The notes under the pieces were generated by a model. It saw only the letters and a program-made list of their open reading frames with translations. It was not told the origin of the DNA and ran no database searches. Positions 52,610-60,179 of a DNA stretch of 64,000 nt are shown piece after piece (the first letter of the stretch is position 1; each line of letters starts with the position of its first letter). Location: NCBI GenBank assembly GCA_902772585.1, contig CACYBB010000005.1:39241-103240 (forward strand), in the 5' to 3' direction. This DNA comes from an uncultured Bacteroidales bacterium. GTDB lineage: Bacteria; Bacteroidota; Bacteroidia; Bacteroidales; Bacteroidaceae. The position numbers and the translations under genes were made by a program.

Positions 52610-52641
52610 CAAAGGTAATGCAAAATGCTGGAATTGCCAAA
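52610..52641 (-). promoter_or_regulatory. Promoter of slyD-aroC
   Basis: On the minus strand TTTG (52638-52641), exactly 20 bases, then TACCTTTG (52610-52617). The slyD ATG follows 36 bases later. Confidence 0.82.
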
Positions 52642-52736
52642 GAAAAAGCATGAAATTTGATGCAAATCAATGAATGTTAGGTTTTGTTGATATGAGTCAA
52701 AAATATTGCTGTGTGCGCAAACAATTCTGTCTTTTT

Positions 52737-52768
52737 CTTGTTTTGTATGAAAAAACGCCTTACCTTTG
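52737..52768 (+). promoter_or_regulatory. Promoter of the 52835 gene
   Basis: CTTG (52737-52740), 20 bases, then TACCTTTG (52761-52768), with a leader of about 60 bases. Confidence 0.68.
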
Positions 52769-52834
52769 CATCGTCAAACAAGACAAAAGGATAACATTAA
52801 AGGTAAAAATTAAAGATTAAGAAAGGGTAACAAA

Positions 52835-53185
52835 ATGAAAAAGATTGTATTGACAATGGTTGCTCTTATGAGCATGACAATGACTTTTGCAGAGAACGAA
52901 GGTATGAACACCACTGAGGCATACAACATGACCGTCAATATGAAGATGCTGGCACGCACCTTGAATCTGTCGCAGGATCAGGTAGAGAGTGTTACTGAGG
53001 TTCACAAGACTTTCTCTTCAGAGATGGTTTTCGCTGCACAGTATGGCAAGGAAGAGCGTTCGAAGATGGTAGAAAAGGCTGTCAATAAGGACTTGGCCTA
53101 TATGAACTACATTCTGAACAAGGATCAGTATCGCAAATATGTGATGTTGCTGAACACAACGCTCGTAAACCGTGGTTTGAAGTAA
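52835..53185 (+). CDS. Small exported protein, function unknown
   Basis: The 116-residue protein has a signal peptide (MKKIVLTMVALMSMTMTFA). The mature part is helical with LARTLNLSQDQVESVTEVHKTF and YILNKDQYRKYVMLLNTTLVNRG. The repeated L-(S/N)-x-D/Q-Q pattern is reminiscent of the LTxxQ motifs of Spy/CpxP periplasmic chaperones, but the similarity is weak. It has its own promoter and terminator, so it is a single-gene unit. Confidence 0.7.
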   Translation: MKKIVLTMVALMSMTMTFAENEGMNTTEAYNMTVNMKMLARTLNLSQDQVESVTEVHKTFSSEMVFAAQYGKEERSKMVEKAVNKDLAYMNYILNKDQYRKYVMLLNTTLVNRGLK

Positions 53186-53233
53186 GTGTGATAGATAGTT
53201 AGTTAGTAGTATTAATGTTATGAAAAGGGATGG

Positions 53234-53262
53234 GGCATTGCCGTGGTGGCAATGCCTCTTTC
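53234..53262 (+). terminator. Terminator after the small exported protein gene
   Basis: GGCATTGCC (53234-53242) pairs perfectly with GGCAATGCC (53248-53256), loop GTGGT, followed by TCTTTCTTTTG. Confidence 0.85.
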
Positions 53263-53282
53263 TTTTGTTTTATGGCAAATTA

Positions 53283-53314
53283 TTTGGCTGTAAGCGAAAA
53301 AAGTGCTAATTTTG
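53283..53314 (+). promoter_or_regulatory. Promoter of the M48-pepC operon
   Basis: TTTG (53283-53286), exactly 20 bases, then TAATTTTG (53307-53314). The first ATG is 49 bases downstream. Confidence 0.8.
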
Positions 53315-53362
53315 CGGTTGGAAAACAATCCGTGATGAGAAAACTAACTGATATACGATAAG

Positions 53363-54250
53363 ATGAAACAGATAAGAATCGTGTTGTTGGCACTTGTGGC
53401 TGCCATTCTGGTTGGCTGTGGTACGTCCTCGACAGTGCCCATTACTGGTAGAAAACGTACGCTGATGGTGTCTGATGAACAGGTGCTGAGCTTGTCGAAC
53501 CAACAGTACCAGGAGTATATGCAGACAGCCAAGCCCTCAACGAATGCCGCTAATACCGCAATGGTCAAGAGGGTGGGGCAGAATCTGGCCAATGCTGTTG
53601 TGACATATCTCAACGCTAATAACCTCGGTAGTGAGGTTTCACAATATAAGTGGGAGTTCAATCTGGTGCAAGACCAGCAAGTTAACGCCTTCTGTATGCC
53701 TGGTGGAAAGATTGTCGTCTACGAGGGTTTATTGCCTGTCACGAGGGACGAAACGTCGCTGGCCATCGTGTTGGGACATGAGATTGCTCATGCTGTCGCC
53801 AAGCACTCTGCTGAACAGATGTCGACAGCCATCAAACAGCAGTATGGGGCTCAGGCACTGGGCGTACTGATGGCTGGTGCTGGTGCCAGCAGTGGTTTGC
53901 AACAGGTGGCAGGAACGGTCTTCGGACTGGGTGCTCAGGGAGCTAGTGCGAAGTATTCGCGCGATCATGAGAGTGAGGCCGACCATCTGGGCATCATCTT
54001 TGCCGCTATGGCTGGTTATGATCCTGATGCAGCCGTAAACTTCTGGCAACGCATGTCACAGGCTACTGGTGGCGGTTCAACCTCGTGGTTGAGCACGCAC
54101 CCCAGTGATGCCACGCGTATCAAGCAGATTCAGGGTTGGTTGCCTGAAGCCAGAAAGTATTATAAGGGTAGTAAGACTATTGTGGGAAATAATGCGAACA
54201 TGAAGACTATCCATATCTCCAGTAAGAGTAATAACAAAAAGAAGAAATAA
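53363..54250 (+). CDS. M48-family metalloprotease lipoprotein
   Basis: The 295-residue protein has a lipoprotein signal ending VGCG (Cys19) and a zinc-protease domain with HEIAH at 139-143 and the third ligand Glu205 in ESEAD. This is the LoiP/BepA-type periplasmic M48 peptidase involved in outer-membrane protein quality control. A basic tail (KSNNKKKK) ends the protein. The next gene starts at the base after its stop, so the two are co-transcribed. Confidence 0.88.
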   Translation: MKQIRIVLLALVAAILVGCGTSSTVPITGRKRTLMVSDEQVLSLSNQQYQEYMQTAKPSTNAANTAMVKRVGQNLANAVVTYLNANNLGSEVSQYKWEFNLVQDQQVNAFCMPGGKIVVYEGLLPVTRDETSLAIVLGHEIAHAVAKHSAEQMSTAIKQQYGAQALGVLMAGAGASSGLQQVAGTVFGLGAQGASAKYSRDHESEADHLGIIFAAMAGYDPDAAVNFWQRMSQATGGGSTSWLSTHPSDATRIKQIQGWLPEARKYYKGSKTIVGNNANMKTIHISSKSNNKKKK

Positions 54251-55651
54251 ATGATGAGAAAAGTTTTTTTGAGTCTGTCGCTGATGATGACTATGAGTTT
54301 GTCGGCACAGCAGAAACAAGGGGGAATAAGTCCGCAGATGCTGCAACAGATAGAACAGCAGAATGCGCCTACGGCCTCTGACCGTGCCCTGCGCAATGCG
54401 TTGGCCGCCAATGCTATCGACAATCTGGCACAGAACCGTCAGAATGCTGGTGCACTGGATACCTATTTCAGTGTGGAAACCAAAAAGCAGTCGATAACCG
54501 ACCAGAAGTCGAGTGGTCGCTGTTGGATGTTCAGTGGCTTGAATGTGTTGCGTGCCAATTTCGCCCAGCGTACCGACTCGCTCAGCGTGTTGTTCTCGCA
54601 GGACTACTTGTTCTTCTGGGACCAGTTAGAGAAAGCAAACCTGATGTTGCAGGGTGTTATTGATACAGGTAATAAACCCATTGACGACCAACGTGTACAA
54701 TTCTTCTTTCACTATCCGTTGAACGATGGTGGTACGTTCTGTGGTGTTGCTGACTTGGCTGAGAAATACGGTCTGGTACCTGCTGATGTACAGCCTGAGA
54801 CGTATTCGGCTGATAATACGTCGAAGATGTCGAGTATCATCAAGTCGAAACTCCGTGAACAGGGTTTGGAGCTTCGTAAAATGGTGGCAGAGGGTAAGAA
54901 GGCTAAGGCCATTGAACAACGCAAGACGCAGATGCTTAGCGAGATATACCACATGCTGACCATCACATTGGGTGAGCCTATCAAGGAATTTACCTATGCT
55001 TTCAAGAACAAAGACGGCAAGGCCCTTACATCTGCTAAGAAATATACGCCCAAGTCGTTCTATGAAGAGACTGTGGGTGGTAAACTGAATGGTACTTTCA
55101 TTATGGTGATGAACGACCCACGTCGTGAGTACTATAAGACCTACGAGGTGGAGTACGACCGTCATGTCTATGATGGACATAACTGGAAGTATCTGAACCT
55201 GCCGATGGAGGAGATAGAACAGCTGGCTATTGCCTCTCTGAAGGATGGTCGCAAACTCTATAGCAGCTATGACGTCGGCAAGCAATTAGACAGGAAACGT
55301 GGCTATTGTGATTTGGAGAACTTTGACTATGAATCGCTGTTTAATACCTCTTTTAATATGACGAAGGCAGAGCGCATCTCTACGTTCGACAGTGGTTCTA
55401 CTCATGCGATGACGCTCTGTGCCGTAGATCTGGATGCCAACGGAAAGCCCTTGAAGTGGAAAGTTGAGAACTCATGGGGTGGCAGTTGGGGACAGCAAGG
55501 TTGCCTTATCATGACGGCACGCTGGTTCCGTGAGTATATGTTTCGTCTGGTAATCGATAAGAAGTATGTCAGCGAGAAGTTGCTGAAGGACTACGAGCAG
55601 AAGCCAGTGATGGTGATGCCAGAAGACCCATTGTTCCAGATGGACGAGTAA
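54251..55651 (+). CDS. pepC: Aminopeptidase C (C1B, bleomycin hydrolase family), exported
   Basis: The 466-residue papain-like peptidase has Gln85 and the nucleophile Cys91 in DQKSSGRCWMFSG, His385 in STHAMTLC and Asn407 in VENSWG. Unlike cytoplasmic PepC, it begins with a signal peptide (MRKVFLSLSLMMTMSLSAQ), suggesting a periplasmic enzyme, as in other Bacteroidales. The C-terminus projects past the domain (MVMPEDPLFQMDE), in line with the self-blocking tail of the family. It follows the M48 gene with no gap. Confidence 0.9.
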   Translation: MMRKVFLSLSLMMTMSLSAQQKQGGISPQMLQQIEQQNAPTASDRALRNALAANAIDNLAQNRQNAGALDTYFSVETKKQSITDQKSSGRCWMFSGLNVLRANFAQRTDSLSVLFSQDYLFFWDQLEKANLMLQGVIDTGNKPIDDQRVQFFFHYPLNDGGTFCGVADLAEKYGLVPADVQPETYSADNTSKMSSIIKSKLREQGLELRKMVAEGKKAKAIEQRKTQMLSEIYHMLTITLGEPIKEFTYAFKNKDGKALTSAKKYTPKSFYEETVGGKLNGTFIMVMNDPRREYYKTYEVEYDRHVYDGHNWKYLNLPMEEIEQLAIASLKDGRKLYSSYDVGKQLDRKRGYCDLENFDYESLFNTSFNMTKAERISTFDSGSTHAMTLCAVDLDANGKPLKWKVENSWGGSWGQQGCLIMTARWFREYMFRLVIDKKYVSEKLLKDYEQKPVMVMPEDPLFQMDE

Positions 55652-55696
55652 AAAGTGACAAATATTTGCGACAAGTGTGATTTTTCTATCAAAATG

Positions 55697-55728
55697 TTTG
55701 GTAGATTCGCGAAAAAGTTATACTTTTG
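55697..55728 (+). promoter_or_regulatory. Promoter of the phenylalanine/tyrosine operon
   Basis: TTTG (55697-55700), exactly 20 bases, then TACTTTTG (55721-55728). The predicted transcript starts near 55734, about 22 bases before the leader peptide ATG. Confidence 0.85.
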
Positions 55729-55755
55729 CAGGCGATAAACAAAATAACAGAGACA

Positions 55756-55833
55756 ATGAACATGTTGAATGCTTACTTTTACGGCTATTACTTTTACTTT
55801 ACAAGCAATTGTGAAGCGGTAGGTCGTATGTAA
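55756..55833 (+). CDS. Phe/Tyr-rich leader peptide of the attenuator
   Basis: The 25-codon frame from ATG 55756 to TAA 55831-55833 encodes a peptide in which residues 7-15 read YFYGYYFYF, five Tyr and three Phe around one Gly. It lies between a consensus promoter and an intrinsic terminator, ahead of the Phe/Tyr biosynthesis genes. Its last codons (55809-55819) are one arm of the antiterminator. This is the classic form of a leader peptide through which ribosome stalling on scarce charged tRNA(Phe) or tRNA(Tyr) controls transcription. ATG 55762 is a possible alternative start. Confidence 0.88.
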   Translation: MNMLNAYFYGYYFYFTSNCEAVGRM

Positions 55834-55902
55834 AAATGAAACATGAAACAGAATAGTAATAAGGCTCCGCTTCACAAACAAGTGAAAGCGGAGCTTTTAT
55901 TT
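55809..55902 (+). promoter_or_regulatory. Transcription attenuator: antiterminator and terminator
   Basis: TTGTGAAGCGG (55809-55819), inside the leader peptide, is fully complementary to CCGCTTCACAA (55867-55877). The same CCGCTTCAC is the 5' arm of the terminator: GCTCCGCTT and CAC (55864-55875) pair with GTG and AAGCGGAGC (55882-55894), one A bulged, loop AAACAA, followed by TTTTATTT. The two structures exclude each other. A ribosome stalled at the Tyr/Phe codons leaves the antiterminator arm free; a ribosome reaching the stop codon covers it, so the terminator forms. Confidence 0.88.
55864..55902 (+). terminator. Leader terminator of the phe/tyr attenuator
   Basis: A 12-bp stem (55864-55875 with 55882-55894, one bulged A) is followed by TTTTATTT. 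It sits 31 bases past the leader peptide stop and 18 bases before pheA. Confidence 0.87.
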
Positions 55903-55919
55903 AGAAGTTAGAAAAAAAT

Positions 55920-56762
55920 ATGAAGAGAATAGCAATACAAGGTCTGGTAGGGTCGTTTCATGATATAGCTGCTCACCTCTATTTTGAGGACGAGCAGATA
56001 CAGTTGTTATGTTGCAGTACCTTCGAAGAGGTCTTTACAGAGATGAAGAAAGACCCTACAGCCATTGGTATGCTGGCTATTGAGAACACCATCGCTGGTT
56101 CGCTGTTGCACAATTATGAGTTGTTGCGCGACTCAGGTACAACGATTGTTGGAGAGCATAAACTTCATATCACCCATTGTATCTGTTGTCTGCCGGAGGA
56201 TGACTGGGATACTATTACTGAAGTGCATTCTCATCCTGTGGCCCTGATGCAGTGCCGCCAGTTCCTAGCCCAGCATCCACAGTTGAAGAATGTTGAGGCT
56301 GAGGATACCGCAGGTTCTGCCAAGATGATTGCTGAGGGGCAGCACAAGGGATGGGCAGCTATCTGTCATGCGGAGGCAGCTAGGCTCTATGGTTTGAAGG
56401 TACTAGAAGATCATATTGAGGACAACAAGCACAACTTCACGCGTTTCCTCGTAGTGAGCAATCCCAACAAGGCCGATTTGTTGCGCCCGCTGACGGAGGC
56501 CAATAAGGCTAGCATCGTGTTCTCGTTGCCTCATGAAGAGGGAAGTTTGAGTCATGTGTTGGCCATCCTGTCGTTCTACCATATCAATCTGACGAAGATA
56601 CAGTCGTTGCCCATTATCGGTAAGGAATGGGAATATCTGTTCTATGTCGATGTGATGTACGATGACCTGACACGATACCGTCAGTCGATAGACGCCATTA
56701 TTCCGTTAACCAAAGACTTTAAGATATTAGGAGAATATAAAGACGGGAAACAAACAAATTGA
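55920..56762 (+). CDS. pheA: Prephenate dehydratase
   Basis: PheA turns prephenate into phenylpyruvate. The 280-residue protein has the catalytic domain with AIENTIAGSLLHNYELL, EDTAGSAKMIAEG, and the Thr-Arg-Phe motif at 174-176 (NFTRFLVVS), then a C-terminal ACT domain. The ACT motif ESRP, which binds Phe in other PheA proteins, reads QSLP (228-231), so feedback inhibition may be weak or different; I recall the same form in other Bacteroidetes. There is no chorismate mutase domain, which is instead fused to DAHP synthase two genes later. It is the first structural gene after the attenuator. Confidence 0.92.
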   Translation: MKRIAIQGLVGSFHDIAAHLYFEDEQIQLLCCSTFEEVFTEMKKDPTAIGMLAIENTIAGSLLHNYELLRDSGTTIVGEHKLHITHCICCLPEDDWDTITEVHSHPVALMQCRQFLAQHPQLKNVEAEDTAGSAKMIAEGQHKGWAAICHAEAARLYGLKVLEDHIEDNKHNFTRFLVVSNPNKADLLRPLTEANKASIVFSLPHEEGSLSHVLAILSFYHINLTKIQSLPIIGKEWEYLFYVDVMYDDLTRYRQSIDAIIPLTKDFKILGEYKDGKQTN

Positions 56763-56791
56763 AACAATGAATTAAGTGAATTTTACGAATT

Positions 56792-57952
56792 ATGATACAA
56801 CCCGCAGATAGATTAAGTTTAGTACAAGAGTACTACTTCAGTCGTAAATTGAAGGAAGTGGCACAGATGAATGCCGAAGGTAAGGACATTATCAGTCTGG
56901 CCATCGGTAGTCCCGATATGCCCCCATCGGAGCAGACCATCAATAAGTTGTGCGAGGTGGCTCGTCAACCAAATGCTCACGGCTATCAGCCCACACAAGG
57001 TACGCCAGAGTTGCGTGAGGCAATGGCCGGCTTCTACAAGCGTTGGTATAATGTCGACCTCGATGCCAAAAGCGAGGTGTTGCCATTGATTGGTTCCAAA
57101 GAAGGTATCCTGCATGTCACGTTGGCCTTTGTCAATCCCGGCGACGAGGTGTTGGTGCCCAATCCTGGCTATCCTACTTACACGTCATTGAGTAAGATTC
57201 TTGGTGCTAAGATTGTGAACTACGATTTGCGCGAGGACAATGGTTGGCAGCCCGACTTCGATGAACTGGAGAAGATGGATTTGTCGAAGGTAAAGCTGAT
57301 GTGGACCAACTATCCCAATATGCCGACTGGTGGTCGTGCCCAGCGTGCTACTTACGAGCGTCTCGTGCGTTTCGCTCAAGAACATAATATCGTAGTGGTC
57401 AACGACAATCCTTACTCGTTCATCCTCAGCGAGGAGCATCTGAGCATCCTTCAGATTCCTGGTGCCAAGGACTGTTGCATTGAGTTTAATTCGATGTCAA
57501 AGTCGCACAATATGCCAGGTTGGCGTGTCGGTCTTTGCGCCTCGAATGCACAGTTTATCCAGTGGATTCTGAAGGTGCAGTCGAACATTGAGAGCGGTAC
57601 CTTCCGCGGTATCCAACTTGCTGCAGCTGAGGCATATAAGAATGATGAGGAATGGCATCGTGAGTTTAATATCGAGACCTATGCCCGTCGTCGTCAATGG
57701 GCTGAGAAGATAATGGATGTACTGGGTTGTACTTACGATAAGAACCAAGTGGGTATGTTCCTGTGGGGCAAGATTCCTGCTGACATTCAGAACGTAGAAG
57801 ACCTAACGGAGCGTGTACTTCACGAGGCCCGCGTCTTCATTACCCCAGGCTTTATTTTCGGCTCGAACGGTGAGCGTTATATCCGCATCTCGTTGTGCGC
57901 AAAAGAAGAGAAAATACAACAAGCATTAGAACGATTGCGTGCCACACTTTGA
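56792..57952 (+). CDS. PLP-dependent aminotransferase of the Phe/Tyr operon
   Basis: The 386-residue class I/II aminotransferase has the PLP-site residues NYPNMPTGG (the NP-x-PTG-like loop), VVNDNPYSF, the Schiff-base Lys in EFNSMSKSHNMPGWRVG and the closing RYIRISL with the substrate-binding Arg. Its place between pheA and the DAHP synthase gene suggests the last step of Phe and Tyr synthesis (phenylpyruvate or hydroxyphenylpyruvate with an amino donor). The alternative is amination of prephenate or LL-diaminopimelate-type chemistry, since the sequence resembles DapL-like enzymes. Confidence 0.85.
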   Translation: MIQPADRLSLVQEYYFSRKLKEVAQMNAEGKDIISLAIGSPDMPPSEQTINKLCEVARQPNAHGYQPTQGTPELREAMAGFYKRWYNVDLDAKSEVLPLIGSKEGILHVTLAFVNPGDEVLVPNPGYPTYTSLSKILGAKIVNYDLREDNGWQPDFDELEKMDLSKVKLMWTNYPNMPTGGRAQRATYERLVRFAQEHNIVVVNDNPYSFILSEEHLSILQIPGAKDCCIEFNSMSKSHNMPGWRVGLCASNAQFIQWILKVQSNIESGTFRGIQLAAAEAYKNDEEWHREFNIETYARRRQWAEKIMDVLGCTYDKNQVGMFLWGKIPADIQNVEDLTERVLHEARVFITPGFIFGSNGERYIRISLCAKEEKIQQALERLRATL

Positions 57953-57987
57953 CCTTTAGGTAAAAGAATAAAAAAATCAATATAATT

Positions 57988-59052
57988 ATGGAACTGGAAC
58001 TTCAACCATTGAATTTACCGAGTGACAATGAACGCCCCTTCGTCATTGCAGGTCCCTGTAGTGCTGAGAGTGAGGAGCAAGTGATGGAAACTGCCCGCCA
58101 GTTGGCTCTGAAAGGGTGTCATAACTTCCGTGCTGGTGTATGGAAACCACGTACTAAACCAGGAGGTTTCGAGGGACACGGCGAGCCAGCCCTTGCTTGG
58201 ATGAAGCAGGTGAAGGATGAGACTAAGATGTTGGTAGCTACTGAGGTTGCCACACCAGAACATGCAGAATTGGCGCTGAAGTACGGCATAGATATCCTGT
58301 GGATAGGTGCACGTACCACAGCTAATCCTTTTGCAATGCAGTCTCTGGCAGATGCATTGCAGGGTGTCGATGTCCCTGTGTTTGTGAAGAACCCTGTGAA
58401 TCCTGATTTGGAACTTTGGATTGGTGCCTTGCAGCGCCTGAACCAGGCAGGTGTCAAGCGTCTGGGAGCTATCCATCGTGGTTTCTCTAGCTATGAGCAG
58501 AAAATCTACCGCAATGCACCGATGTGGCAGATTCCCATCGAGTTGCATCGTCGTATTCCTGAACTCCCCATCATTAGTGACCCCAGCCATATCGGTGGCC
58601 GTAGAGAGTTGATAGCTCCCTTATGTCAGCAGGCTATGGACTTGGGCTTTGACGGTCTGATTGTAGAGAGCCACTGCGACCCAGATAAAGCATGGAGCGA
58701 TGCCAAACAGCAGGTGACACCAGATGTGCTTGACTATATCCTGTCGTTGCTGGTTATCCGTGACGAACATGTTACTACGGAGAGCATTCAACAGTTGCGC
58801 AAACAGATTGACGACCTTGACAACCAGTTGATGGAAATCTTGTCAAAGCGTATGGCTGTCTGCCGTGAGATTGGTCACTACAAGAAGGAACACAATATGA
58901 CGGTGTTGCAGGCTTCGCGCTACAACGAGATTTTGGAGAAACGTGGCGTTCAGGGTACTCTGACGGGTATGGGTGCTGAGTTTGTTGCCAAGGTTTTTGA
59001 GAGTATTCACGAAGAGAGTGTTCGTCAGCAAATTGAAATCGTCAACAAATGA
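57988..59052 (+). CDS. DAHP synthase fused to chorismate mutase
   Basis: The 354-residue protein has two enzymes. Residues 1-260 form a KDOPS-like DAHP synthase (FVIAGPCSAESEEQVMETA, GVWKPRTKPGGFEG, DILWIGARTTANPFAMQ, ISDPSHIGGRRELIAP, ESHCDPDKAWSDA). Residues about 268-354 are an AroQ-type chorismate mutase (LRKQIDDLDNQLMEILSKRMAVCREIGHYKK). It therefore supplies both the first shikimate step and the chorismate to prephenate step for pheA and tyrA around it. The C-terminal mutase may serve in feedback control. tyrA begins before its stop codon (overlap of four bases). Confidence 0.93.
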   Translation: MELELQPLNLPSDNERPFVIAGPCSAESEEQVMETARQLALKGCHNFRAGVWKPRTKPGGFEGHGEPALAWMKQVKDETKMLVATEVATPEHAELALKYGIDILWIGARTTANPFAMQSLADALQGVDVPVFVKNPVNPDLELWIGALQRLNQAGVKRLGAIHRGFSSYEQKIYRNAPMWQIPIELHRRIPELPIISDPSHIGGRRELIAPLCQQAMDLGFDGLIVESHCDPDKAWSDAKQQVTPDVLDYILSLLVIRDEHVTTESIQQLRKQIDDLDNQLMEILSKRMAVCREIGHYKKEHNMTVLQASRYNEILEKRGVQGTLTGMGAEFVAKVFESIHEESVRQQIEIVNK

Positions 59053-59843
59053 GAATATTAGTCTTAGGTGCAGGTAAGATGGGTAGTTTCTTCATCGACC
59101 TGCTGAGTTTCGAACATGAAGTAGCTGTCTATGAGCGGGATGCCAAGCGCATGCGCTTTACCTATAATTGTCAACGCTTCACTACCTTCGAGGAAATCAA
59201 GGAGTTCAAGCCCGAGTTGCTCATCAATGCTGTCACGCTGAAATATACCATCCCTGTGTTCGAACAGGTGATGCCATACTTGCCCAAGGATTGCATCATC
59301 AGTGATATTGCCAGTGTGAAGACAGATTTGAAGGAGTTCTACGAGCAGTCAGGTCGTCGCTATGTATCTACACACCCTATGTTCGGACCGACGTTTGCTA
59401 ATTTGCAGCAGCTCTCTGAAGAGAATGCTATCATCATCAGCGAGGGCGACTACATGGGACGCATCTTCTTCAAGGACCTCTATCAGAAGTTGGGCTTGAA
59501 CATCTATGAGTACACCTTTGAGGAGCACGACAAGACGGTGGCTTACTCGCTGAGTATTCCCTTTGTCAGCACCTTTGTCTTCGCTGCTGTTATGAAGCAT
59601 CAGGATGCCCCGGGTACTACCTTCAAGCGCCACATGCGCATTGCCAAGGGTGTGTTGAATGAAGACGACTACTTGTTGCAGGAAATCCTGTTCAACCCCT
59701 ACACCCACGACCAGGTGGCTCAGATTCGTACGGAGTTGAAGGAACTTTTGGAAATCATCGACAACAAAGATGCCGACGGTATGAAGGGCTATCTCACGAA
59801 GATACGAAATAACGTGAAACGTGACATCGAAATCAAGAAATAA
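59049..59843 (+). CDS. tyrA: Prephenate dehydrogenase
   Basis: TyrA oxidises prephenate to 4-hydroxyphenylpyruvate with NAD(P)+. The 264-residue protein opens with the Rossmann motif ILVLGAGKMGSFF, then IISDIASVKTDLKEF and STHPMFGPTFAN with the catalytic His. The helical C-terminal dimer domain has EEHDKTVAYSLSIPF. It lacks a mutase or ACT domain. It is the last gene of the attenuated operon. Confidence 0.9.
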   Translation: MRILVLGAGKMGSFFIDLLSFEHEVAVYERDAKRMRFTYNCQRFTTFEEIKEFKPELLINAVTLKYTIPVFEQVMPYLPKDCIISDIASVKTDLKEFYEQSGRRYVSTHPMFGPTFANLQQLSEENAIIISEGDYMGRIFFKDLYQKLGLNIYEYTFEEHDKTVAYSLSIPFVSTFVFAAVMKHQDAPGTTFKRHMRIAKGVLNEDDYLLQEILFNPYTHDQVAQIRTELKELLEIIDNKDADGMKGYLTKIRNNVKRDIEIKK

Positions 59844-59847
59844 CGCA

Positions 59848-59880
59848 AACTGCTCAAGCCAATCGCTTGAGCAGTTCGTT
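59848..59880 (+). terminator. Terminator of the phe/tyr operon
   Basis: AACTGCTCAAG (59848-59858) pairs perfectly with CTTGAGCAGTT (59866-59876), loop CCAATCG, followed by CGTTTAAT. The end of the pepD relic on the other strand overlaps it. Confidence 0.75.
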
Positions 59881-60179
59881 TAATACCTTCCAGATATCCT
59901 CTATCGTCGATAGCTCTATGCGTTCGCTGGTGGAGTGTGGTTCCACGATGCGAGGACCTATGCTGGCCATTTGTATGCCAGGATAGTGCTGAACAAAGAA
60001 ACCTGCCTCCAGCACGAAGTGCATGGCTACCATCCGTGGGCGCCATCCCAATACATCTTGAAACGTATCTGACTGCCGTATTCCTCACGCAGCCATTCGT
60101 TCATCATCTCATGACGGGGTATCTGGTTTAATTCCTTGAATATCTGGAATACACGTTCTGTTGTAGGCATAGTCTTCAT
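59854..60179 (-). pseudogene. Internally deleted, frameshifted pepD-like relic
   Basis: From ATG 60179 the frame reads TERVFQIFKELNQIPRH, like the PepD N-terminus, then jumps to a late-domain-like region and stops at a TAG after GAHGW. In another frame (to TGA 59854) it continues WRPRMVAMHFVLEAGFF, ASIGPRIVEPHSTSERIELSTIEDIWKVL, like the PepD C-terminus. The zinc-ligand region in between is gone. The start overlaps the stop of the PrsW gene (ATGA), so the intact ancestor was probably coupled to it. A complete pepD is present at 12749. Confidence 0.75.

Noticed and set aside
59789-60088. A separate 99-residue minus-strand gene
   Set aside because: Its sequence is a wrong-frame reading of the pepD relic and the tyrA end.
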